From contig JAIOSX010000052.1 in assembly GCA_021107345.1 (NCBI GenBank), positions 1-9,595 of the forward strand: DNA of 9,595 nucleotides, in the 5' to 3' direction. The translations under genes and the position numbers were made by a program. Under the pieces are notes generated by a model that searched no databases, was not told the origin of the DNA, and saw nothing but the letters and a program-made list of their open reading frames with translations. Shown one piece after another: positions 1 to 6,722 of the stretch. This DNA comes from Candidatus Aegiribacteria sp. (lineage in GTDB: Bacteria; Fermentibacterota; Fermentibacteria; Fermentibacterales; Fermentibacteraceae). Within the stretch, counting starts at the first letter, position 1. Each line of letters starts with the position of its first letter.

Positions 1-1
1 G

Positions 2-157
2 TCCTTGCGAACAGTTGTCTATGAGAGTAATCCTGACATCTACACATCGAGACCGGTCAAGGGAATCAATACATTTCCTTGTCAGTTCCCACTGTCCATA
101 GTTTACAAGAATGACAGCTATACGCATGAGGTTTTCTCCGGTTTTCCTGAAACCTAA
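2..157 (+). CDS. C-terminal fragment of an unrecognised protein (cut by window start)
   Basis: This is an open frame from the window edge to a TAA at 155-157, giving the last 51 residues of a protein whose start lies outside the window. The fragment runs from SLRTVVYESNPD to a tail ending HEVFSGFPET. It is mildly aromatic and contains SRPVKGINTFPCQF near the middle, with no hydrophobic segment long enough to cross a membrane. I do not recognise the family. The next gene follows in the same reading frame after only 3 nt if its GTG at 161 is used, so the two are almost certainly co-transcribed, and a role in the same polysaccharide pathway is a reasonable inference. That this stretch is coding rests on the uninterrupted frame, the protein-like composition and the tight fit to the next gene. 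It remains possible that it is non-coding. Confidence 0.55.
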   Translation, partial: SLRTVVYESNPDIYTSRPVKGINTFPCQFPLSIVYKNDSYTHEVFSGFPET

Positions 158-160
158 ATC

Positions 161-1435
161 GTGTTAGTTTATAATGGAATATATAATGCAGAAGATGTAC
201 AAGCATTCAGAAATTTTCACGGAAGGAAGAAAGTGGTGAATATTCCTGAATCACACCTCGTTAAACCAAAGCTGGCAGTATTTCACAATTTACCTCCCGG
301 CGGAGGCATCAATGTCACAGGAGATCTGCTTCGTGAACTTCAGTATTTCTTTTCCATAACTGTTCACTATCCCGAAGGCTCTTCCTCCATGGATATTCCT
401 GGTAGTATTTTCAGAAGGGAATGGCCTTTCCGGGAGGGAAGAAGAATTTCCGGCTTAAGAAAAATTGTAGCCCCTTTCTCTCTGCCGGCAAGGCTGAGAG
501 CTTTTGACAGGCTTTGCCGTAACATTGCTGAGGAGATAAATTTCACCTCGGATCTTGCACTCGTACATAATTCAATGTTCATTGCGGCTCCGCCTGTTCT
601 GAAGTATCTGAGAGTTCCCTCCGTCTACTTCTGTTTCGAGTATCCCCGCCACCTGTACGAGCCGGAATTCATAAAAAGAACCTCAAACGGGTTTTCCCGG
701 CTTCTCCTCTCTCCATTAAGACACCTGGAAAGAAGAATTGACAGGGAATCGGCGATGCACGCGGATGGTATCGTCACCTTATCCAGCTGGATGAAAAGCA
801 GGATTAGCGATATTTACGGGCTGCATTCCTTCGTTGTAAGACCCGGGATAGACACGGAATTTTTCCAGCCTGAGAAGAATCCTGTCAAGAAACACATTGT
901 GCTCAGCGTCGGGGCACTGTGGCCTTTCAAGGGTCATAAAATGGCAATTGAAGCTGTCTCTTGTATTTCATCCGATAAAAGACCTGCCCTTTTAGTTATC
1001 GCAGACAGGGAATACCCCGGATACGGAGCTGATCTCGAAAGATCAGCCGCTTGTCTGGGGGTAGATCTGCGACTGGAAAGAGAAATTTCAAATGAAAAAC
1101 TCAGGCAGTTCTACCGCACGTGTAAAGCTGTTCTCTGCTGCCAGCATAATGAGCCCTACGGTCTGGTTCCTCTTGAAGCCATGGCATGCGGCCTGCCGGT
1201 TATTGCTGTAAGAGAAGGTGGATTCGTCGACAATATAGACAGCGGAAAGAATGGTATGCTTGTCAGCCGCGATCCGGCTGAAATGGCCTCTACTCTTGAA
1301 AAAATCCTTCTGAATGATGAGCTCAGTAAAAGTCTGATCCTCAGGGGCAGGGAGTTTGTCACCGGGGAAAGAACAATGAAAGAGGCCGGCAAAAGAATGG
1401 CGAAGATTCTCACCGGCAAATACAGGCAGATATGA
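161..1435 (+). CDS. GT4-type glycosyltransferase (GT-B fold)
   Basis: This is a probable retaining glycosyltransferase that moves a sugar from a nucleotide-sugar donor to a growing glycan at the cytoplasmic membrane face. The N-terminal acceptor domain opens with KLAVFHNLPPGGGINVTG, whose glycine loop (P46-G49) is typical of GT4 enzymes. The C-terminal donor domain begins near residue 240 with VLSVGALWPFKGHKMAIEA, and the EX7E signature is EPYGLVPLE (E331 and E339) followed by AMACGLPVIA. It has 424 codons from GTG 161, slightly long for the family because about 35 residues precede the first Rossmann strand. GTG 161 has no clear SD. GTG 233 or 236, behind GGAAGGA at 221-227, would remove most of that extension and is a serious alternative start. 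Donor and acceptor cannot be read from the sequence. The family call is firm; the start is not. Confidence 0.93.
   Translation: MLVYNGIYNAEDVQAFRNFHGRKKVVNIPESHLVKPKLAVFHNLPPGGGINVTGDLLRELQYFFSITVHYPEGSSSMDIPGSIFRREWPFREGRRISGLRKIVAPFSLPARLRAFDRLCRNIAEEINFTSDLALVHNSMFIAAPPVLKYLRVPSVYFCFEYPRHLYEPEFIKRTSNGFSRLLLSPLRHLERRIDRESAMHADGIVTLSSWMKSRISDIYGLHSFVVRPGIDTEFFQPEKNPVKKHIVLSVGALWPFKGHKMAIEAVSCISSDKRPALLVIADREYPGYGADLERSAACLGVDLRLEREISNEKLRQFYRTCKAVLCCQHNEPYGLVPLEAMACGLPVIAVREGGFVDNIDSGKNGMLVSRDPAEMASTLEKILLNDELSKSLILRGREFVTGERTMKEAGKRMAKILTGKYRQI
221..227 (+). promoter_or_regulatory. Candidate ribosome binding site for an internal start of the first GT4 gene
   Basis: GGAAGGA lies 5 nt before GTG 233 and 8 nt before GTG 236, both in frame with the glycosyltransferase. 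No comparable SD precedes GTG 161. Starting here would place the first beta-strand (KPKLAVFHNLPPGGG) about 10 residues from the N-terminus, as is usual in GT4 proteins. The purine run could also simply encode the Gly-Arg-Lys-Lys residues seen there. Confidence 0.4.
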
Positions 1436-1576
1436 ACGTACAAAAAGAGAAGATGAATGATTATTGAAAGCAGAGATCGAATCAATGGGTACTTAACTCC
1501 CCGGAAGACCTGCAATCCTGTACAATGCGATGAAGGTAGAATTATGTTTCTGCAAACTTTATCCGTACTCTACTTT

Positions 1577-1583
1577 GGGAGTG
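1577..1583 (+). promoter_or_regulatory. Ribosome binding site of the second GT4 gene
   Basis: GGGAGTG just upstream of ATG 1588 is a usable SD core at short spacing. It supports ATG 1588 as the start, and the protein begins at its first beta-strand there, as is usual for the family. It sits at the end of a 152-nt gap (1436-1587) in which I found no convincing terminator hairpin or well-spaced -35/-10 pair. Confidence 0.55.
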
Positions 1584-1587
1584 TTAT

Positions 1588-2679
1588 ATGCACCTTCTAA
1601 TGGACGCGAGAGCTCTACAGATACACGTTGACGGAATCAGCAGGTATTCTCTTGGAGTGATCAAAGCTCTCTCAGATCTTAAACCGAACTGGAAGCTATC
1701 CGTTATCGCTAATTCAGAAGCGGCGCCGCATGTTGAAAGCCTGCCTGTGGAAGTGATTATAAGCAGTGCTATGAGGTTCCGCTCCGGGGAGAACCGGGAA
1801 CTGATTCCCCTTATTGAATCTTCGGGAGCAGATTGTTACCTGAACTTTTCAATGGCAGGACCATGTCCTGCTATGACTGCTATTATCACGGTACACGACC
1901 TGATGGTCTTGAATTTGTGCGGTTACTTCGGGAAAAGTATGCTCAGGAATCTCCTCTTGAAGCAGGTTTTCAAATACAAGATAAGGAAATCGATAGAGAA
2001 TGCGTCAGCGATATCTGTGCCTTCAACAGCTACTTTCAACGATTTACGGAGTACTTTCGCAAGTTCAGCGGAAAAGGCTTTTATTACCGGAGAGGGTCAG
2101 GATCTGTTCTCCTGTGATGAAGAGGGTAATTCTGAAAGGAAGAATTTTATTCTATATGTAGGAAACGCCAGGGCTTACAAGAATGTTACAAGACTCGTCG
2201 TAGCTTACTCAAGGTTGAAGGCCATTAATCCCCGTTTCCCTGCGATGAAAATGGTCGTCCGCAGGGACAGGGCCTTCAGGGATTTCATGCGTGATGTGCA
2301 GGATTGTTCGGCAGAGAAAAGTATCTCGGTTTTATCCCATGTTACTGATGATGAACTGAGAGAACTGTACCGCTCCTGCATCGGCCTGGTGATTCCGTCT
2401 CTTAAGGAGGGTTTCGGCCTTCCCGCCCTTGAAGCCATGGCAGCAGGTTCTCCTGTAGTAGCTTCCGCCGGAACGGCCCTTGAAGAATTGGTCGGAGACG
2501 CGGGTGTTCTTGTGAATCCTGAATCTGTTGAGGATATAATGCGAGGAATGGCCATACTCACATCTCAACCTGAACTAAGAAGAGATCTTGCCCGAAAAGC
2601 TCTCGAGAGATCAGGAAATTATTCGTGGAAAATAACCGCATCGGCTATTGCGGAAAGAATTGAGGCGATCACATCATGA
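1588..2679 (+). CDS. GT4-type glycosyltransferase (GT-B fold), second copy type
   Basis: This is a cytoplasmic or membrane-peripheral glycosyltransferase of 363 residues, a normal GT4 length. The N-terminus, MHLLMDARALQIHVDGISRYSLGVIKAL, has the D-x-R-x-L...G-I-x-R-Y pattern common in mannosyl- or rhamnosyl-type GT4 enzymes of O-antigen clusters. The donor domain starts near residue 187 with NFILYVGNARAYKNVTRLV, where the lysine in the AYKN turn sits at the usual phosphate-contacting position. The EX7E motif is EGFGLPALE (E274 and E282), followed by AMAAGSPVVAS. It differs clearly from the upstream GT4 gene and is not a recent duplicate. Its stop overlaps the radical SAM start as ATGA at 2676-2679, which implies translational coupling. 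Sugar specificity is unknown. Confidence 0.95.
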   Translation: MHLLMDARALQIHVDGISRYSLGVIKALSDLKPNWKLSVIANSEAAPHVESLPVEVIISSAMRFRSGENRELIPLIESSGADCYLNFSMAGPCPAMTAIITVHDLMVLNLCGYFGKSMLRNLLLKQVFKYKIRKSIENASAISVPSTATFNDLRSTFASSAEKAFITGEGQDLFSCDEEGNSERKNFILYVGNARAYKNVTRLVVAYSRLKAINPRFPAMKMVVRRDRAFRDFMRDVQDCSAEKSISVLSHVTDDELRELYRSCIGLVIPSLKEGFGLPALEAMAAGSPVVASAGTALEELVGDAGVLVNPESVEDIMRGMAILTSQPELRRDLARKALERSGNYSWKITASAIAERIEAITS

Positions 2680-4157
2680 AAGCAGCGGTTGTTAATCCTC
2701 CTTTCCTGAACGGCAGGTTTTCAAGGACATCCCGCTCCCCTGCCATCAATAAAAGTGGAACGCTGTACTGGCCATTCTGGCTCGCTCATGGAACCGGCTC
2801 TCTTGAAAAGGCCGGTCACGAAGTTCTATTTCTTGACTGCCCCGCAGTAGGCATCAATGAACGTGATATGTTACGGATGCTGGTTGAATTCAATCCGGAA
2901 TTTACGGTTGTAGATACTTCAACTCCCTCCATCTACAGTGATCTACGGGTGGCTTCCATGATAAAGAAATGTCTCCCTCATACTTTCGTTCTGCTGGTAG
3001 GAACCCACGTCAGTGCCCTTCCCGTTCAGTGCCTGAAGCTTGCTCCTTCATTGGACGGCATTGCAGTGGGTGAATACGATGCGACTCTTGTTGAGGTGGC
3101 TGAAAAACTGGACGGCTCAGGAGATCTTTCCGGCGTGCCGGGGCTCTGCTTCAATACCAGAGGAGAAATCGTTAATACAGGTACAAGGAAAATGATAGAT
3201 GAACTGGATTCCCTTCCATTCCTTGCCGACATCTACAGCAGGCATCTAAACCCGGACAACTATTTCTTCGCTGCGGCAAGATTCCCCAGCGTAATGACCA
3301 TCACAAGCCGTGGCTGTCCCTATAGATGTTCCTTCTGCGTCTGGCCGCAGGTTATGCATCGGGAAAGCTACCGGGTTCGCTCAGCTGAGCATGTTGCGGA
3401 GGAATTCGGGCTTTTTCATGACAATTTCCCCGGTATTCAGGAAATAGTCATAGAAGACGATACTTTTTCAATTGACAGCAGGAGAGTAGAGGAGGTCTCT
3501 GAGGCCCTTATTAGAAACCACAATCGTATTCCATGGACAGCCAATGTCAGGGCAAACCTCTCCCTGGAAGCCATGCGAAAAATGAAAGCTGCAGGCTGCA
3601 GGCTGATTATCGTCGGTTATGAATCCGGTTCACAGGAGATTCTTAACGCTGTCAACAAGGGAACAACTGTCAAGCAGAACGTAGAATTCGCTCAGCGGGC
3701 AGGGAAAGCAGGCCTTCTGGTTCACGGATGTTTCATGGCCGGCAACCCTGGAGAAACTCCTGAAACCCTTGAGGAAACTTTTCAGATGTCTCTGAAACTA
3801 GCCCCGGACACCGCCCAGTTCTTCCCCATTATGGCATATCCCGGAACAAGGCTTTACGACCAGTACAGGAAGGAGGGGAAACTCAGAACCGAGAATTATG
3901 ATCGCTGGGTAACTGAGGAGGGTCTTCACAATTGCGTTGTTGATCTTCCGGGTCTTCCATCGGAGACTCTCGTGGAATGGTGCAACGAAGCGAGAAAACG
4001 CTTTTACCTCCGCCCAGGGTACCTTCTGTACAAGAGCCTTCAGTCACTGAGACACCCCTTTACCGAGGGAAGAAGAACTCTACGGGCTTTCGGAACCTTC
4101 CGCAAGCACCTTTTTAGAAAAAACAGGATTTCTCCTGAAGAAAACGGTGGTAAATGA
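2676..4157 (+). CDS. B12-binding-domain radical SAM protein (BchE/HpnJ-like)
   Basis: This is a class B type radical SAM enzyme with an N-terminal cobalamin-binding Rossmann-like domain (about residues 1-150, including GTHVSALP at 109-116) and a radical SAM barrel. The [4Fe-4S] cysteines are C214, C218 and C221 in CPYRCSFC (CxxxCxxC). Further barrel motifs are EDDTF near 262, VGYESGSQEIL near 315 and GNPGETPETLEET near 358. A basic tail follows. From memory, the stretches around CVWPQ, YRVRSAEHV, DDTF and LVGYESG resemble HpnJ, the hopanoid side-chain enzyme, and related BchE-like proteins, but no hopanoid gene is in the window. Family members make C-methylations, ring contractions and other radical changes. 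Here it sits between glycosyltransferases with ATGA overlaps on both sides, so a modification of a sugar, carrier lipid or other glycan precursor is the likelier role. Substrate unknown. Confidence 0.92.
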   Translation: MKAAVVNPPFLNGRFSRTSRSPAINKSGTLYWPFWLAHGTGSLEKAGHEVLFLDCPAVGINERDMLRMLVEFNPEFTVVDTSTPSIYSDLRVASMIKKCLPHTFVLLVGTHVSALPVQCLKLAPSLDGIAVGEYDATLVEVAEKLDGSGDLSGVPGLCFNTRGEIVNTGTRKMIDELDSLPFLADIYSRHLNPDNYFFAAARFPSVMTITSRGCPYRCSFCVWPQVMHRESYRVRSAEHVAEEFGLFHDNFPGIQEIVIEDDTFSIDSRRVEEVSEALIRNHNRIPWTANVRANLSLEAMRKMKAAGCRLIIVGYESGSQEILNAVNKGTTVKQNVEFAQRAGKAGLLVHGCFMAGNPGETPETLEETFQMSLKLAPDTAQFFPIMAYPGTRLYDQYRKEGKLRTENYDRWVTEEGLHNCVVDLPGLPSETLVEWCNEARKRFYLRPGYLLYKSLQSLRHPFTEGRRTLRAFGTFRKHLFRKNRISPEENGGK

Positions 4158-5290
4158 ATCCTGTACCGTTCTGGATTGTATTGGGTCTGTTTCTTTCCCC
4201 GTGGTTAATTTATCCATCAGTTCTATTCTGTATCTCCATCTTTTTCAGGAAATACTCCTCTTCATGGAAAAATCCGGAGGAGTGGCCAAAAGTCAGCATT
4301 TTGATTGCGGCGAGGAACGAAGAAGCTGTGATCGCCTCAAGGATTCGAAACCTCCTTGAACAGAATTACGAAGGTTCAATAGAAATTCTCATTGGTTCCG
4401 ACAGTTCAGATGATGAAACGGATACTGTTGCAGGCTCTTTCAGAGATCAGGGAGTGATCCTGCATCGAAGCGAAAATCGAATCGGAAAACCTCTGATGAT
4501 AAAGAAACTGCTGGAAATGTCTAAAGGAGAGATAATCGTTTTTTCTGATGCTGATACGGTTTTTGCCTCTAATACCGTCACGGAGCTTGTCATTCCCTTC
4601 TCGAATCCCTCTGTGGGCTGCGTTGACGGTTCCCGAAGAAACAGCCTGGATGGTGATACGTGCGAAAGTATCTACTGGAAGTACGAAACGTTGATCAAGA
4701 AAATGTGTTCATGCTTTGGAGCGGTTCTTGGGGCTACAGGAGCTGTGTTTGCATTGAGGAGAGATCTTTTCATGCCGCTGTCGCCAAGAAGAGCGGATGA
4801 TTTCGAACTGGCTGTGATGACAAGGGTTCAGGGCGGTTCATGTGTATTCAATGAGAATGCGGTAGCCGCGGAACCTTCTCCTGATGATGCAAAGCAGTTC
4901 CGAAGGATGGTAAGGATTGTAAGCTGGATGTTTATCAGCGGTATACTGCTAATGGGAAAAGCCCTTAAAAAGCGATCTTTCCTTCTCTTCCTGCAGCTCC
5001 TTGTGCACAAGGTTCTCAGATGGTTTTCCGGCCTTTTTCTTGCAGCAGCTACGGTTCTTGCGGGATTTCTTGCGGGTGGTCAGTTCTATCTGATCCTGTT
5101 CTTCCTGATGTGCCTTTTCCACGCAACTGCAGTGGCAGGATGGCGGTTGAAACAGTACGTGCCTTCAAAGCTTCTTTTCCCCTATTACTTCTGGCTTATG
5201 AGTATCGCCTCTCTTAATGGTATATTACGGATATTGTCCGGAAATCCGGTTGAAACCTGGGAGAAGAAGTCGAAAGGCAGAAAGAACTGA
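4154..5290 (+). CDS. Membrane-bound GT2 glycosyltransferase
   Basis: This 378-residue protein follows the layout of COG1215-type glycosyltransferases. An N-terminal membrane helix (about residues 4-28, rich in Leu, Ile, Phe and Pro) leads into a GT-A domain starting VSILIAARNEEAVIASRIRNLL. Metal- and donor-binding D132-A-D134 lies in VFSDADTVF, and a candidate catalytic acidic motif D215-D-F-E218 in RADDFELA. The region after it reads QFRRMVRIVSW (Q248 to W258), closer to the F-R-R/K-x-V-R-I form than to the QxxRW of cellulose or hyaluronan synthases. Three hydrophobic segments follow, roughly residues 275-310, 313-333 and 338-362. Its ATG overlaps the previous stop (ATGA, 4154-4157). It probably adds one sugar to a lipid-linked intermediate; a processive role is possible but less supported. 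Confidence 0.92.
   Translation: MNPVPFWIVLGLFLSPWLIYPSVLFCISIFFRKYSSSWKNPEEWPKVSILIAARNEEAVIASRIRNLLEQNYEGSIEILIGSDSSDDETDTVAGSFRDQGVILHRSENRIGKPLMIKKLLEMSKGEIIVFSDADTVFASNTVTELVIPFSNPSVGCVDGSRRNSLDGDTCESIYWKYETLIKKMCSCFGAVLGATGAVFALRRDLFMPLSPRRADDFELAVMTRVQGGSCVFNENAVAAEPSPDDAKQFRRMVRIVSWMFISGILLMGKALKKRSFLLFLQLLVHKVLRWFSGLFLAAATVLAGFLAGGQFYLILFFLMCLFHATAVAGWRLKQYVPSKLLFPYYFWLMSIASLNGILRILSGNPVETWEKKSKGRKN
5273..5290 (+). promoter_or_regulatory. Candidate SD plus CTG start overlapping a stop (CTGA)
   Basis: AAAGG at 5273-5277 lies 9 nt before CTG 5287, which overlaps the TGA of the GT2 gene as CTGA (5287-5290), the same geometry as the ATGA overlaps at 2676 and 4154. CTG initiation would yield (M)KKKRSLALGMAFDGIAIF, giving the basic flank expected ahead of a first membrane helix. 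ATG 5317 has only a weak upstream purine run. CTG starts are rare, so this is an inference. Confidence 0.35.
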
Positions 5291-5316
5291 AGAAGAAAAG
5301 AAGTCTTGCTCTGGGC

Positions 5317-6687
5317 ATGGCATTCGATGGAATCGCAATATTTCTGGCCATGGCCTTTTCCTCATGGATAAAATTCGACTCGGGCATATTTACAGATTCG
5401 GTCTTCATTTCAAACAACGTGATATTCTCGGGAGCTTTACTGTCGCTTCCTTTCTGGTGGCTTATTTTTATCGTATCAGGCTCCTACAGACTTCACTGGG
5501 ATTTGAGCTGGGCGGATGAATTGAAACTTGTGGTGAAGCCTGTTACGTCCGGTTTCATAATATTGTTCTTCGGTGCTTTCCTGGTATCGCCTTCAGCTTC
5601 CATCGGCAGATGGATAATAGTATTCTATTATGCGTCTCTGCTTCTTTTTGTCTTCATTGCACGGGGCTGCATGCGAATTCTGGAGAGAATGCTCGCCAAA
5701 AAGGGTCTTCTTTCCCGCCGGGCGGCAATAGTAGGAACGGGCGAAGCGGCTTCCAGCCTCGAGAACTATCTAACCGAAAACACTGCTATGGGGTATGATA
5801 TTGTTGGTTTTGTAGACCAGGGGAAGACTGACTCTTTGAGGACCGTACCTGAGGACAGAATTCTTGGCACAGTGAAGGAGCTGCCCGGGATAATAAAGGA
5901 TTTTTCAGTTCAGGAACTGCTTGTCACTATCGCTTCGAATTTCCATGATGATATTCTTTCGCTTCTCCTTCCCGCTGCGGGAGAGGGAATCAAGGTAAAA
6001 GTAGTGCCGGATCTGTTCGATGTTGTGGCCGGGCATGTTCACAGCACACAGATAATGGGGCAGCCATTCATGGAGATTCTGCCTGAAAGACTGAGTTTCT
6101 GGCAGAAAATAGTAAAAGTGTTCATTGATTATTTCATCAGTATTTTTGCCCTCCTTGCAGGTCTTCCTCTATGGATAGTTCTTGCAATACTGATAAAGCT
6201 GGATTCTAAGGGGCCTCTGTTCTACCGCCAGGAAAGGGTTGGCAAAGGTGGAAATATCTTCAGGGTATTCAAGTTCCGAAGTATGGTTAACGACGCAGAA
6301 AAGAGGAGCGGACCTGTCTGGGCGGGAAAGAATGATTCCAGAGTAACACGCATTGGCAGATACCTCAGAAAATCCCGTATGGACGAGATACCCCAGCTGA
6401 TAAATGTGATTAAGTGCGAGATGTCTATTGTGGGTCCCAGACCGGAGCGGCCCGTATTTGTCGAAGAACTCAGGAAGATGTACCCGTTTTACCAGAAAAG
6501 GCTTACCATCAAACCTGGCCTGACAGGATGGGCTCAGGTTAAACTTGAGTATGATGTCGATATGGAAAGTGTAGCAAATAAATTGAGATATGATTTCTTC
6601 TATATAGAAAACCAATCGATATTTCTCGACCTTGAGATTCTTGCCCGCACACTGAAGGTTGTCCTCACCGGCGCTGGTGCTCACTAG
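5317..6687 (+). CDS. Undecaprenyl-phosphate sugar-1-phosphate transferase (WbaP/WcaJ type)
   Basis: This is a polyisoprenyl-phosphate hexose-1-phosphate transferase that starts glycan assembly on undecaprenyl phosphate at the inner membrane. It has four N-terminal membrane helices (about 1-20, 30-52, 70-90 and 95-117), then a CoA-binding-like Rossmann domain (AIVGTGEAASSL, G140 and G142; IVGFVD; LGTVKEL). A re-entrant or membrane helix (about 267-292) precedes the catalytic bacterial-sugar-transferase domain with FKFRSM (318-323), the catalytic pair D356-E357 in RMDEIPQLINV, IVGPRPERP (PRPE 374-377) and KPGLTGWAQV. At 456 residues it is normal for the full-length class. The ATG at 5317 may not be the true start: the frame is open from 5254, and CTG 5287, overlapping the previous stop, would add Lys-Lys-Lys-Arg before the first helix. 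The sugar cannot be inferred; glucose, galactose and amino sugars are all used by the family. Confidence 0.96.
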   Translation: MAFDGIAIFLAMAFSSWIKFDSGIFTDSVFISNNVIFSGALLSLPFWWLIFIVSGSYRLHWDLSWADELKLVVKPVTSGFIILFFGAFLVSPSASIGRWIIVFYYASLLLFVFIARGCMRILERMLAKKGLLSRRAAIVGTGEAASSLENYLTENTAMGYDIVGFVDQGKTDSLRTVPEDRILGTVKELPGIIKDFSVQELLVTIASNFHDDILSLLLPAAGEGIKVKVVPDLFDVVAGHVHSTQIMGQPFMEILPERLSFWQKIVKVFIDYFISIFALLAGLPLWIVLAILIKLDSKGPLFYRQERVGKGGNIFRVFKFRSMVNDAEKRSGPVWAGKNDSRVTRIGRYLRKSRMDEIPQLINVIKCEMSIVGPRPERPVFVEELRKMYPFYQKRLTIKPGLTGWAQVKLEYDVDMESVANKLRYDFFYIENQSIFLDLEILARTLKVVLTGAGAH

Positions 6688-6709
6688 TGTCGTATTATTA
6701 AGTTCTTTG

Positions 6710-6715
6710 AAAGGA
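6710..6715 (+). promoter_or_regulatory. Ribosome binding site of the aminotransferase gene
   Basis: AAAGGA ends 7 nt before ATG 6723, a good SD at standard spacing, and it fixes the start. It lies in a 35-nt gap after the sugar transferase stop. The gap is too short and lacks an inverted repeat, so I see no terminator there. Confidence 0.75.
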
Positions 6716-6722
6716 AAGAAAA

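Noticed and set aside
1432..1467. An 11-codon frame starting in an ATGA overlap with the first GT4 stop (MNVQKEKMNDY)
   Set aside because: It is too short, has no SD and no recognisable feature. An ATGA at one stop can occur by chance.
1156..1515. A 119-codon - strand frame with a hydrophobic N-terminus beginning in the 1436-1587 gap
   Set aside because: Most of it is the complement of the GT4 EX7E region. The hydrophobic start comes from complementing Lys/Glu-rich codons, and no convincing SD was seen.
1833..2117. A 94-codon + strand frame inside the second glycosyltransferase gene
   Set aside because: It overlaps a clear GT4 protein in another frame, with no domain and no SD of note.
1173..2445. 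Near-identical stretch cttgaagccatggca in both GT4 genes, a possible repeat
   Set aside because: It encodes the shared L-E-A-M-A part of the EX7E motif. The flanks differ, so it reflects family conservation and not a repeat element.
6169..6684. A 171-codon reading frame on the - strand
   Set aside because: It lies wholly opposite the conserved catalytic domain of the sugar transferase, whose motifs explain the sequence. The antisense product shows no recognisable domain.
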